Shown in pieces: positions 32,163 to 43,686 of a stretch of 64,000 nucleotides of DNA (the first letter of the stretch is position 1; each line of letters starts with the position of its first letter). Below the pieces are notes generated by a model, which saw nothing but the letters and a program-made list of their open reading frames with translations, made no database searches and was not told where the DNA came from. Source of the stretch: Adiantum capillus-veneris (Eukaryota > Streptophyta > Polypodiopsida > Polypodiales > Pteridaceae). Location of the stretch: the NCBI GenBank assembly GCA_014529385.2, contig CM043947.1, forward strand, positions 120,540,891 to 120,604,890. Direction: 5' to 3'. A program made the position numbers and the translations under genes.

Positions 32163-32644
32163 TGGATCAGGGTCAGATGGCTACACCATACTCCTGAAAA
32201 CTCCTCCAATCGGAATAGATGGCTGAGAAGGTTACCGGTTGGAAGCTCTCGTACTTTCTGATGCCGGAGGAGGAGGTATCACATGGGGCATCAGAGGGGG
32301 TAACATGTAGTTCAAAAATTGTTGAAAACTTTGCAGCATTGGAAGATTCTGCTAGCATGGGAAGATTCTGCTGAGGATGCCGCGAAAGAATGTCGTGAAG
32401 CTCATTGAGCAGAAACTGCAAATATTCTGCTGAATCCATGAATTCCATGTCTTGGGTTCTTTATGGCTTAAGCCCTGTAAGACAGGGCGATGAAGACGGG
32501 AGCACGTCCGATGCGCGATTAAGTAAGGGTGGGAGTAGCTAATAGGTCCGAGGTTGGGCCCCGAAGATACTTCAAAATAAATTCCAATAGCTCTGTTTGC
32601 TCTTTTGTAGGACCGGTATGCTTTCAGAAAAGCACACGCTTGAT

Positions 32645-32656
32645 GCTCTGATACCA
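32645..32656 (-). other. Primer-binding site (initiator Met) of minus-strand gypsy relic
   Basis: The exact TGGTATCAGAGC on the minus strand is one base from an LTR end (TGTCAC on the plus strand at 32658). It lies 480 bp upstream of the gag start. Confidence 0.88.
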
Positions 32657-32657
32657 C

Positions 32658-33280
32658 TGTCACAATATGGGCACCACATGCCAATAGAAAAGAACAGACT
32701 GAACATATTTTTAGCACTTCAATAACAACTGAAACTGAAAGAGAGAGACAACACGCGACACAGAGTGGAGGAATTCGACCCCAGAGAGTATTTGCCCCAA
32801 ACCTTGGCGCCTCTTTAGGTACTTGTTTATATTACTTGAACTTTGTACAACTCCGGTACTCCAGACTCTGCACCTTCTCTAGGATGCATGCCAGAGAATG
32901 AGCCCTAACCTCATATTTGAAGGCCCTAGGCCCCAAAAGCAATTTACATGAAAAGCCTTCAAACTCAAAAGCTTCTGGTCCAAAAAACAATGCCAAAAAG
33001 CTGCCAGCGTAAATCACGGAATTCCGTACAACTGCCACGTCAGCAATCAGCGTAAAATGCGGAAATCCTTACAGTGCCACGTCATCATGTCAGCGGAAAA
33101 TCCGGAGCGTCCGTACAGCTACCATGTCATCAACTTTTGCGTAATGGTGTGTGTGTGTGTGGGTCTTGCTTTTTAATTCCTTTATGTCACTTGGGCCTCA
33201 TCGGACGGGCTCCCCCATAAGTGGGTAGGACTTCTTCTTCTTCTGCTGTTGCTTACTCTTCTTAGGGTTTAGGCCCCTCG
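32658..33280 (-). repeat. Presumed 5' LTR of minus-strand gypsy relic
   Basis: The edge next to the primer site is clear: TGTCACAATATG on the plus strand, ..CATATTGTGACA as the LTR end. The far edge is unknown because no second copy is in the window. Imperfect units around 'tgccacgtca' repeat at 33034, 33074 and, altered, 33121. Confidence 0.5.
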
Positions 33281-36200
33281 GCCGTGATCTGCAAGTTGGC
33301 TCCATTCTTCAAGGCTTTGACACGTCAGCAATTTGTGACATCGACTCCAAAGTCTTCAAGGTTTTCTGAACCAAGTCGTTTCGAGCGGCTGCATTCAATG
33401 GGGGTGCTGTGTAGTGGGCGCCGTGTGCAGATTCGTCAAGGTACTCTGAACGACGTCTTGTCAAGCGATTGCATTCAATGGCGGTGCGAGCGGCTGCATT
33501 CAATGTGGGTCCTGTGTAGGCTCAACCAAGGTAGTCAAGCGAGAAAGAAGAATGAACGGCAGCAACCTGTCTCAGCCAGTCGAGAATGGGCCGATCATGG
33601 ATGAGGGATGCCTTTACTTCTCAGCAGTGAGCTCTGCTTTATGCTATTATGCTAGCATCTATTTTGTGTTTACTGTTTGTGGCCCACAGTGGCGTGTTTA
33701 GAAGGCAACCCAATGTAGAAATTAAACTTACTTTAATAATGCTCCTTTGCAGGTCCGCTCAGGCTTGCAAAGTCATGAGGTCTCTCTTTCGTGTGTCATT
33801 GCTGGACGATGTTTTGTTTAGGCTTTTCTCTAAGCTCTCGTACAGAGAGCCCCACATGCTTCTTGTGCCTTATATAGAAGGCAGAAATGAGCTATTTTGT
33901 AATTTGTAATCTGCACTGTCTAACTACTTCAACCTCTCCCCAAAAAGCTTGTGTGTTCCTTCAAGTACTCACATCAACAATTGTCTGGAACTCATCTATT
34001 GTCATGGCATCTTGCGGTGGCAATGCTGGTGGTGAGGGTAGTGCAAGCAATGACTCACCTAACGATGGTGAGAGCATCTCCGGAGGTGTGTCCCACTGAT
34101 TTTTTGATGGATTCTTGTGATGCTCTTTTGCATGGTGAAATCAATTTGGTGCTCCTGATCAGAAGACTGCTCTAAGGTGCCCGCCTCGCCCGTGCTGGCC
34201 TTAAGTTTCATTGCTGGTGCTGGTTTCTTTCATGTGTTAAGTTTTCGCTGCTTGTGCTGGTTTTTTCTCTCACTATAAGCGATGCGCTCGAAAGTGTCAT
34301 GTCGATATCGTTTGCTAGTGTTTTTTTGTTTTCTTGTGACGCGTGAGAGGTAGCAGTGGCTAAACTGGTTGCTTTTCTCTTGGGCACCATCTTTGGGAAG
34401 TTTTGACATGGTTTGTGAGCTGAACTTTGCTTTTGCTGATGCACAAGAATGTTTGGCAGGTTGTTTTCTTGAACTGATGGGTGTAGCTTGTGTTCTTGGA
34501 TCGGTGGGTGTAACCACCGCTTCGTGTTCGTTTTGGAAAACTACGGACTGATCAGCTGCGTTACTGTCAAACCCGTGTGGGGTCCAATATTGTACTCCCA
34601 AGTCCACCAGGTTGTATGATTGGTGCAAGCTAGTCCTGCTAGATGATCATCATTCACCTTATGTATAAGCAGTTCATGTCCTTCCAAGTGCGTGCGTTTG
34701 AGTCCATGGCCATGCTCGCCAATGTGTTCTGGTTGTGCTTCCACTGCCTCGTTTTTTGCAACAGGCAGTCAGCCAGTCTTCTTGGGTTTTGTTCCTTGGC
34801 GTTTTCAGCTTGAACTTTTAATGTGCCATCGCAGCTCACGCTTTACACTTTGCGAGTTTGTCGTCTGCTGGTTGCTTTTATGTTGTCTTTGCCTTGCTCA
34901 ACTTGTCAAAATCTTAAGTTGTGGCTCCATTTTCTTGTTCTCTTGTAGAGCTGCACAGATTCATTGAACCTCCTCCATACCCTACAAGCAAATGTTTGTC
35001 GCACCCGGCATTGACGAGTACTGCTGAGTCACCCGAAGCTCGAACTTCAAACAAAGGGAAGCCGAAAAGAGGCGTAGGCGTGCCTTGTTTGAAGAAAGCT
35101 CTGCTAGCCATTTTGTTACCAGCATAGGTATGGCCAGCGTAGGCATTTACTCTCTAGGAAGCAGCCTTGATGTGTCTATGCTCTGGTCTGTTGTAGTCCA
35201 CTCTTCAATGTGGAATTGCATTAAGATAGTGTTTTGATTCTTTTTGTGGCCAAAGCAGATTGGTGCAATAGTGAACAAGTCTGTGCGGTCTGTTCATCAT
35301 GTACGCTCCCAAAGACTGTTTCATATGGAGGACAAGATACATATATATAGGTGAGGCCAAGTTGAGTAGAGTGAGCCATATATAGCTCCAACATCATGTA
35401 CATGCATAGAAGCTTATACTACATTCATAGCAAAAAGACAACTTAGTATGTTGATTGTTGAACAAGGTGAATTACTTCCTTTTTCATTGATTAGCTTGTT
35501 TGCACTTGTTAGATTTCTTGGGGCGTCCACTAGGAAATATGTAAGATAGCGCGTGCAAACAAAACAAGGGATTTAATTAAGTAAATTTATAAAAAAATAT
35601 ACATACTTAAAGAAAATTTTAATTGAAAAAGTAAAAATTTTCATACATTAGGGCTGATTTTTTAAACAAAAATCCATACATAAGAGGCACTTATAATACT
35701 TTAAAATATACATGTAAAAGATTATTTAAACACCTCTTGTTCAAAGATGTTATATGAAATTTTTACGTAGTGGACTCCCCGGGCTAGACTTCCTATAGCA
35801 CATTGTTAAACATGCAAACATCCTCCAACTTCAACATCCTCTTTAGCCCAAGCCTACTAGTTTTAGCTTGTACACATAATCGACTAGCGCACAAGACCAT
35901 TGGATATCCTACACATACAAGCCTGCCCAATGTAAACGAGCGCTTGGAACGAGTAGAATGCACAATGTATTTCATGGGCTTTAGGTGAGACAATTGTTCA
36001 AGAACAACAGCCTCATGGGACTAAGTAAATAACATCCATATTATAAGTGTGTGAATCTTACAATAATCAGCTCTACTTCTTCATGGAAGTTGCACCTGGA
36101 GAGATCCAAACCAAGTTGAAACTTGCCTGATGAATGATGAATTAAACAACCACCTCCTCATGATATAGAGTTGAGAGAATAACAACTGAACTATAAGTGT

Positions 36201-36496
36201 GTACCCCATAACACTCAGTGCTTCCTTGTCATACACTTGATGAAGTAGGCAATATAGTATCACTGATGTAGATTGCACACCTAGAGGACACTAAACCCAG
36301 AGTGGATATGGACCACACACAGAGAAGCAAAAAATTGAGCCCATAGGTGTGTGAATTTGCTTGTGATCCCCAAACACACACACAATAGCTTTACATTTGA
36401 CAAGATAGGCTACAACCACCTCACATGCTACAATTGTCTTATTATGAGAGGCATAAAGAAAGAGGGGTCTCAACCCTGGCCCTCCACTAGTTTACA

Positions 36497-36500
<4 letters not shown>
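33281..36500. other. Intergenic, no gene recognised
   Basis: No protein family was recognised. Local structure includes: three copies of 'gcggctgcattcaatg' or 'gcgattgcattcaatg' (33389, 33466, 33490); a 'cttatatagaag' TATA-like site at 33870; and A+T-rich sequence at 35560-35750. Frames at 34208-34750 on the minus strand are Lys/Ser/Gln-rich without known motifs. It is probably decayed transposon DNA. Confidence 0.4.

Positions 36501-36541
<41 letters not shown>
36501..36541. repeat. (GA)n microsatellite
   Basis: Uninterrupted GA run. Confidence 0.95.
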
Positions 36542-36544
<3 letters not shown>

Positions 36545-36607
36545 TATAATTTCTTGAGAAAGAGACTTGTATATCTAATTCATTTTGTGATGTCAACACG
36601 GAGTCGC

Positions 36608-36920
36608 CATTCGCATATTTGCAACGAAGTATGAATGCAAGGTGTGATTTTTCATGATTCCTGGAGCACCTTTTAATAAAACTAGCCTGCTCAGTGTGAA
36701 TATGATTCATGTGTCTGGCCATTTGAATATATTTGCTTATCTTTGGAATGAGCATCTTTTCATTCGCGTATTTGCAACGAAGTATGAATGCAAGGTGTGA
36801 TTTTTCATGATTCCTGGAGCACCTTTTGATAAAACTAGCCTGTTAGTGTGAATATGATTCATGTGTCTGGCCATTTGAATATATTTGCTTATCTTTGGAA
36901 TGAGCATCTTTTCATCTCCA
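36608..36920. repeat. Tandem duplication, 163-bp unit
   Basis: 'cattcgc(a/g)tatttgcaacg' starts at 36608 and 36771, and both units run to 'ggaatgagcatcttttcat'. They differ by only a few bases plus a 3-bp indel, so the duplication is recent. It does not code. Confidence 0.92.
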
Positions 36921-37722
36921 ACAATCAGTCAAAATATTGTGTGTTTTCAAAATAATTTTTTTCTTTTCATTAGCAAAAGGTAGAGGCATCCCTAATAAGA
37001 CGCCACCCTTCTTGGAGTAGGCCAAAAAGGATGTTCTTTCACTCATGAGAATTCTCATATTTTGAAAGAATTCTCACGAGTAAAACAAGTGATAAAATCA
37101 CAAGGCCTGCTAATACAAGATGTATTGAAGCAAAAAGCCCAAGTGTTAACATTCACAAAAGATATCTTTAACTTGTAACGAGCATCACTTTTCTTATTAA
37201 AAGCTACAAAAATTTCTCTTTTTGGAGAAAATTACTCTCCCTAGGGATATTGTGGGAATTGTGGAAAATTTGAAGGGCATTTGGGAAATTTATGACAAAA
37301 TATGGGAGGTAATTTGGGAAATTTTGAAATTTGAAAGGTATAGGGTAAAGGGGTCAATAAGGAGACGGGTACCAGAACAAAGCTGCACCTCCCTCCAATT
37401 AAGAGCCAAAAAACTAGAATATGTTTGGAATCTTGGTGATGTGTCCTCTTTTGATTTGTTGAAAAATTGATTATTATTGGGTCTTTGTGAGAAGCTTCAT
37501 TTTGCATTGGAGAATACGTATTATTCTGCAATCATAGGCAGATTGCGCTCAGATTTTTGCAATGAAACCCTCTTTTCAGCGCGCATCTTCTGCTCCTCCT
37601 TTGACTCGAATCTGATAACGGGGAAGGGAGCTATGGCCAGTGCCTCTTAGCTGGCCCACCATTGGCCCCTTTACCCTATAGGGAATGTCCACAAATTAGA
37701 GGGGTGATGGAGCCGGCACGTG

Positions 37723-37724
<2 letters not shown>
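36921..37724. other. Intergenic, no gene recognised
   Basis: No motif seen. A stretch at 37240-37340 is built from short 'gggaa.tt' phrases (low complexity). Confidence 0.4.
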
Positions 37725-37763
<39 letters not shown>

Positions 37764-37931
37764 TATTACCATCATGCATGTGTCAAGGAGGCGAGAGGAG
37801 GAAGAGAGACGGCGAGATCTTTTTGTCGTTCTCCCTCACAGTGCTGTCACCAGGCTGGATGCAACCAAATGATGGGGAGATGAAGCATTGCCAAGCAATG
37901 GTAGAGAGAGAGAGAGAGAGAGAGAGAGAGG
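37725..37931. repeat. Two (GA)n microsatellites
   Basis: GA runs at about 37725-37761 and 37903-37931, separated by non-repetitive sequence. Confidence 0.93.
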
Positions 37932-38701
37932 GCGGGGGCGGACCTCTCTTTGCGTGCTACAGCATGACATGGAGTGAGAGATTTAAGGTCGCGAGGCAGT
38001 CTCTTGCTCTCACTCTCTCCCTCTATGATCTCCGTCTGTTTGCTACCGACGTACGTGATACTTCCTTATGGTGTATCAAGTACAGGAGGCTATAGTGATC
38101 AGGACATGGCTGGACCAAGGGCGAGGTTGGGCCAGGTAAAGTTGCCCTGCATTGTGAGAGACTTGAGAACTTTGAGGGCGATGGGGCAAGTAGTGAGAAG
38201 GAAATAGCACCTAGAAATGACCCAAGGAGATGGCAGGCGGAGAGAGGTATGTCTACATGCAGGTAGCAACGGCAAATGTCGATGGTCTATATTGCAGGTC
38301 ATAATGGAAAATCTCTTTGCTCTGTCTCTCCTTACACTTGGCAATCGGGACATGTGATCACAACTGAGTAGGCCTACTGTATTTTTGAATAAAATCTCTC
38401 TCTCTCCAGGCGGCTAACTCCATTACCTTTGTTCTGCCCATTACCATCTTGTTCAAAAGAAGCTCACGTCCTGCTAGGAGAAGCCCCATCAGCCCTTCCC
38501 TTTTCTTGCAAGCAATTCTTCTCCTCCAAAGACTTGGATATTTTTACAGATATGTTCGCGTATATAGAGCTGCACAACTTGCCCCATGTTGCTATTGAGC
38601 TCTTATGAGACCCACATTCCCTGCCAACCACTCGACATCGACATTTCCATTTTGTCGATTGAATCTGCAACAGTGTAACGTAGCCAAGAGAGCATCTCAT
38701 C
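37932..38701. other. Intergenic, no gene recognised
   Basis: Nothing recognised on either strand apart from a short 'ctctctctctcc' run at about 38395. Confidence 0.4.
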
Positions 38702-39205
38702 GTGTTGATGTGGAGTCGCATTTCCAAGGGGCACATCAACAGACCTCACGAACTTGTTCACTATTTCACGCAGCCATGCGGTCAAGGAGAGGAGCCCAAA
38801 CTAGGACGATCTTTGCCTTTGCAACAACTTGTTTCTCCAGCTCATGAATCAAACACAGCTCAAACCGCATTGTCCGAAGTTGGCCAGTCTTCCGTTGCTC
38901 GCAATCCCTTTGACGATTGCAAGCTGCTGGACAAAGGGAAAGGTCTGTTAATCAAGAAAGACTTGCCGATGTTCGTTATTGACGATATAGATGAGGACAG
39001 TAAATTGTTCTCCATAGAGGGAAAAATCTTAAATTGGTACGGCAAATTCTGTTTTATCTCTCTTGGGCAAAAGAAAAATGCACGTTACTTCAAATTCAAC
39101 ATCGTCGTTGCCGTTTGCACCGACACGATCACAAGCGTTTTTCCATATCCCTTCATTGAGACCTACACTAAGGAGCCCAGGGTCAGCTTGTTCGTCAGTT
39201 TTTGA
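38702..39205 (+). other. Unrecognised open frame (167 codons)
   Basis: The longest open frame in this area. It contains 'LLDKGKGLLIKKDLPMFVID' followed by an acidic 'DIDEDSKLF' and 'NWYGKFCFISLGQKKNARYF'. I recognise no family. Composition is not extreme, but there is no promoter, no obvious neighbour gene and no supporting repeat copy. It could be an N-terminal exon or a TE-derived remnant. Confidence 0.2.
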
Positions 39206-39219
39206 TTGCCCGTTGTGAG

Positions 39220-39315
39220 GGCTAAAAAACCATAATGATAGAAAATATGACGTAGCTAAATAGATATTTGAGTAGATTACTTAATGGAGAGAGATAGATT
39301 TCACACACAAGAGAT

Positions 39316-39364
<49 letters not shown>

Positions 39365-39950
39365 CACGATATACGTGGTTCACCCAATGTGGGCTACGTC
39401 CACGAGAAAACAACCACTCAATGGCTTTAGTACTTCAAAAGAAGTAGTTTACAAAAGGATTATACCCTTAATGGAACTCCCGCCTTGCTTCACTCTCACC
39501 ACCTCACACTCACCTTGTTGTATCAACTTCACACTATGAAATGTGTGTAGAAATGGCCTCTTTTTATAGGCCAAAAGGGTTGCCTCTCATGAGCCCTCTC
39601 TCATGAGAGGCAGCCATGTGTAGCCGCCCTTGTGTAGCGGACTCTTCAATCCGCCCATGTGTGGCTGCCCTTGAGAAGACAAGTCCGCTTTTGAATTCGG
39701 CCACCGGCCATTGAATTCGACCACCGCCAATGTCCGCCCATGTGTGGCTGCCCTTGAGAAGACAAGTCTCCTTTTGAATTCGGCCACCGGCCATTGAATT
39801 CGACCACCGACCATTGGCTACCGGCCACCAGCCAATCGACCAACCGACCAATCGTTTTCCGACCATTTTCCGATGTCCGGCCATAATATTCCGACGAAAA
39901 AGAATATTCTGACGAAGGAAAAAAAAAAGTCTCGGGGGCTTCCATCCCCA
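39220..39950 (-). mobile_element. Probable LTR remnant (minus strand), with 83-bp tandem units
   Basis: The plus-strand phrase 'acgtggttcacccaatgtgg' with 'gctacgtccacgag' is typical of the ends of plant Copia LTRs read in reverse. 'tttttatagg' (39563) would be its TATA box. Inside, two 83-bp units start 'ccgcccatgtgtggctgccc' (39651, 39734). A (GA)n run lies at 39316-39360. No second LTR is in view, so borders are approximate. Confidence 0.45.
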
Positions 39951-40015
39951 AGGCCCCTAAAGTTGCTCCTGAATTTTGCTAGTGAAAATTTTGGTTTCTG
40001 GTGAGTGATTTTTCT

Positions 40016-40190
40016 TCACGCACGATGGCTTCTCCTCATAATGGGGGCCTTGCAAATGTGCATTTTTACCACAGAAATTACAAGGGGTAAATCAAGCTCC
40101 ATACTTAACAAATGATGGTGGATCAGCATTATTTTTCTTGCATGTCGATGCATCGACAACCATTCGAGTCTGTCATCCATTCCTTGTATC
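40016..40190 (-). pseudogene. Possible gag zinc-finger fragment
   Basis: A minus-strand frame reads 'ADPPSFVKYGA', a stop, then 'PCNFCGKNAHLQGPHY', similar to the CxxCG...H start of Copia gag knuckles. A Cys follows, but not at the canonical spacing. Flanking frames are broken. It would fit as the gag of an element whose LTR is at 39220-39950. Confidence 0.3.
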
Positions 40191-40199
40191 TTTAGCTTT

Positions 40200-41391
40200 C
40201 TATCCCGAGACAAAGATAAGAGATTTCTTTTTGATGCTGTAATTTTTGACACAGCTGCTACACGTCCACCTTTGACCACACTGGTGTTCATTGTTTTGCA
40301 AAGTTGCAATTTCCATGAGAGAATCAGAACTACATTTGGAGATTTGCTTATAGTTGAAGGCCGGACCCCAGAAGACAATGCAGTTGTGCGTATGAGAAAC
40401 ATTAGTTTTATGTGTCCTTCTTTCCAAGGTTGACAAACCTTTTGTTGTATGTAGTTTAGCTTTGTCAACTCTCGAAAGCATGACTACAATCGTGTCATGG
40501 CTCAAATGGATAGGGAGGGCATTGTTATGCTCGTGGCTAGGAATATTGGTCTCTTTGTTGGCAAGGTGCGCACATTGTCTGTTCTAGACATTACAACTTT
40601 GGTTCCCGTACTGGGACCGTGCTTAAAGGAAGAATTGACAACATTTCACAAGCAATGTGAGATCTTTGGCTACAAAAGACTGGTGACCTTACATCCTTTG
40701 TACTCAACTAGATAAAGACATGGCTAGTGGTCTCCATACTTCTATCTTTTGTAGGTGGTGGGGACTTTGCGCTTTGTGAACTTCAATAGAACTCTCTTAC
40801 ATTCCCAGTGATCGATTTGCAACCCCGCAAAGGTCAAGAAGGTGGAAGGCCGAGCGTACCGTTCTCTTTGCAATAAAGAGGGCATCATTAACACAACCCT
40901 CAAGCTAGAGGCGCAAATCCGAAGCAAGGTCGATACGCAGGCTGTGGCAGTTCAAATGTCAAGGTCTATGATGGATCATCTTCTAACCTTGCCAAGGAGC
41001 TTTAAGGAGATCTACATAGAGTGCATTCCAGAAGCGAGGGAGATTTTATCAATGTCTAGTGTTGAGGGTGTGTTCAAAATTGACACAAATGGATCTATGA
41101 TATCTTTCACCATTCTGTTAATGGAAACCTAAATGCTTTGAGAGCATCCATTTGCCATACCTTTTTGGCTTCTACCATGAATAGCTACGCTTTCTTGTCT
41201 AGACCCATCTGAAGTCAATGAATCAAATTTGGCCTTGTCCATTGTATATCCCAGTTTCATAAGAGAATCCTTTGCTTGTTTTGCAGCATTGTTACCATAT
41301 CCTCTCTTCGTAATACGCTTTCATACTCTTTCTCGCTCTCCAACTTTTCAACCTTTCAAAGCACAACTCTCTCTCTCTCCCCTCCCCCCCC

Positions 41392-41392
<1 letters not shown>
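40200..41392. other. No gene recognised
   Basis: Several short open frames exist, for example 40842-41132 on the plus strand with 'MSRSMMDHLLTLPRSFKEIY'. None matches a family known to me. Confidence 0.35.

Positions 41393-41438
<46 letters not shown>
41393..41438. repeat. (AC)n microsatellite
   Basis: Uninterrupted AC run preceded by a C-rich and CT-rich stretch. Confidence 0.95.
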
Positions 41439-41440
<2 letters not shown>

Positions 41441-42579
41441 CGACTAAATATTTGAGGCCTTCGCTTGCATTTGCAACGACTCATTCAACCAACAACGATG
41501 TAGACACTATTTTTGCATCGTAGTTTCCTAACAATTCAGACATTTTTATTGCGCTTCACCGTCTCCAAAATTCAAGAGGTGTGATGCATGAACTTAGATC
41601 CAATTTACTCAAAAGCTTGCCTGAGAGCTTCTTGGTTGAAAGATGTGTTGTCCTAGGTGCATGTCTCTTCTTTCCTACCGACAAGGCCAATAACATGATA
41701 GCCACATAATTCTCATCTTTGTATTCAACATGCAACAACTCACTCGCTCTTAGTCTCAATGTATTGACGACCTTCACTTACTACGCGAGGTGTAGGTTAA
41801 AAGTGTACTTGCAAAGAAATGACATCATGAGAACAATCACCTTGGGTATGCCATCGAAACCATTTCTTGCAAAGAGCATTTCGCTTTGCAAAACTAACAA
41901 CGGCATCGTATACCTTCCTGTCTCCGCGGCACGCTCAAGCCATCCGCGCATTGTTTGGGAAGAAGATGAGATGGCCATTTTGCATGAGTTATGTTTGTTG
42001 AATGGTGCCTTGCGTGATGTTGAGATTGTTTGCATGTACCAAGATAGGCATCAACACACGTTGCACACAACCCAAGCGGTGAAAAGCAAGCTTTCTCGTA
42101 TGAAGAAAGACTTGGGATTGGTTACTAGTGCTCAAACACGTCGAGCCAGCGCCAGCTTGAGCAAGCCGATTAAGAGATACATCAAAACCATCAAGGACAC
42201 GCCTATTACACCTTGTGAGAAATGTGGACGCTTGCTATTTTGTCGTCGACTAATACACTAGCTTTTGCCTTTGGCTGCAGAATCCACTTTGAGGAAGCGA
42301 AGACGATATGTGAGCTCATTTATCTGCGCCAGTGCAAGAAACACTTGGCAAGCAACATCATTCATCTACATGCCTTGTAAGAGATAGGGCTCAATCCACC
42401 ACTTCCATATGTATCGGACCTAAACCCTGTAGAAGCACACTTGGTCTCCATCCGTATCTCCTTTGTCAAGATCCATGAACTGATATATGACGGGTAGTAT
42501 GACCTTAGAGGTAGTGTCGTCAATGTGCTTGCCAACTTGGAGAAGAGTCATGCTATGTCACCTTGCTTCATTGTGGATG

Positions 42580-43003
42580 AGGTTTCTGTGAGAATCAAAT
42601 GAAAACTTGAATACGATCGATGTTACTTAAGAGGCAACGTGCGCCCTTTGCTCACGATGCGTACAACCACTACGCTGTTGCGTACACCACTCTACATGCG
42701 CGAAGGAATCATCATAAAAAACAATTGGCTTGAAAATATTTCTAGTCTAAATATGCCTCCTGTAAATACCCTTGGCGACGCTGCGTACGAGGTTTCTGTT
42801 CTTGTGAGAATCAAATGAAAACTTGATTACGATCGATGTTACTTAAGAGGCAACGTGCGCCCTTTGCTCACGATGCGTACAACCACTACGCTGCTGCGTA
42901 CACCACTCTACATGCGCAAAGGAATCATCATAAAAAACAATTGGCTTGAAAATATTTCTAGTCTAAATATGCCTCCTGTAAATACCCTTGGCGACGCTGC
43001 GCA
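42580..43003 (+). repeat. 209-bp tandem duplication within Helentron region
   Basis: 'gaggtttctgt' begins at 42580 and 42789, and the two units are near-identical through 'aatacccttggcgacgctgcg'. The second has a 6-bp insertion near its start. The duplication repeats the '..RGNVRP..NNW' coding segment, so it post-dates or accompanied loss of function. Confidence 0.92.
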
Positions 43004-43376
43004 CGATGTTGAACATGAGGATGAACAGTTGACGTCATGCTTCACGAGGTCACAAGTGCGGGAGGGGTTGTTGATTACAGTGGTAAGATTCTTTATGTTG
43101 CACCTTGTGAGGGCAACTCGTGGTTGAGCATCTTCACACAAGTACTGCTAAGAGTTGAGTTTCCCACCTCTTTTCTTTGGGTCCCCTCGAAGATACGGGG
43201 AAGCCGCAGCGAAAGATTACCAGAGGATTACAAAGTGGGAGCTCATGAATGTCGATAGAAGGTTCGTGCTGAACATCGAGAATTTATTTTTCAAGTCTAC
43301 CAAGATTATGTCACGACAAGTTGCTTCCTCTGTCTGGGTGCACATGCGCAAAGGGAAGCTACATGGTGCAATATTG

Positions 43377-43381
43377 CTAAC
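43377..43381. repeat. Target-site duplication copy (CTAAC)
   Basis: CTAAC directly before the LTR start at 43382, equal to the minus-strand CTAAC at 2404-2408. Confidence 0.7.
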
Positions 43382-43524
43382 TGTCATGCCAAGGGTAGGA
43401 CCCGGCAAGGCCAAGGGCCATGACAGACATTGAGTCAAGGGGGTCTCTATGTTTAGCAGGCCAAGGGACTATATAGAGCATGGCTAGGTGGAGATTAGCA
43501 TGTTCTAGTCCCCTCTGCCTTTCA
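43382..43524 (+). mobile_element. 5' LTR of short-LTR (TRIM-like) retroelement
   Basis: 143 bp from TGTCATGCC to ..TGCCTTTCA, with a TATA-like ACTATATAG at 43468. It is followed one base later by a perfect initiator-Met primer site. Very short LTRs with this primer site are typical of TRIM elements. The matching 3' LTR is not found downstream but on the minus strand at 2409-2553. Confidence 0.8.
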
Positions 43525-43525
43525 C

Positions 43526-43537
43526 TGGTATCAGAGC
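43526..43537 (+). other. Primer-binding site (initiator Met)
   Basis: TGGTATCAGAGC, exact. Confidence 0.92.
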
Positions 43538-43595
43538 ATAGGGGAGAGCAGCCATGGAGGAGGGAGGAAGGATATTGGTTGCATGAGGCATGCAT

Positions 43596-43597
<2 letters not shown>

Positions 43598-43683
<86 letters not shown>
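43598..43683. repeat. (CT)n microsatellite
   Basis: Uninterrupted CT run of about 86 bp, 60 bp after the primer site. The Leu-Ser or Arg-Glu frames across it are artefacts. Confidence 0.96.

Positions 43684-43686
<3 letters not shown>

Larger units (their letters stand above)
41556..43381 (+). pseudogene. Helentron/Helitron-like protein, N-terminal region
   Basis: Read across stops and shifts, this is the region upstream of the Rep domain. Motif order is: 'EKCGRLLF' (about 42217); 'LNPVEAHLVSIRISFVKIHE' and 'DLRGSVVNVLA' (42424-42535); 'VRIK', a stop, then 'KLEYDRCYLRGNVRP' (about 42590-42650); 'TPLYMREGIIIKNNW'; 'ILYVAPCEGNSWLSIFTQ' (about 43088-43140); 'YQRITKWELMNVDRR' (about 43215-43260); and 'LFFKSTKIMSRQV'. 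This is the usual series before the Helitron_like_N/HUH domain. Two stops (TAG at 42495 and TGA near 42601) stand where CAG and CGA would be expected. The frame ends at 43381 in CTAAC, exactly at an LTR. The missing continuation matches the frame on the minus strand from 2408. Confidence 0.8.

Noticed and set aside
34208-34628. Lys/Ser-rich minus-strand frames
   Set aside because: No domain, no neighbour or promoter support, and overlapping alternatives in other frames.
41719-42261. MYB/SANT-like host gene (Trp, 'EEDEM', basic helix)
   Set aside because: Only a weak resemblance; the frame leads into Helitron-like motifs and fits better as the N-terminus of that protein.
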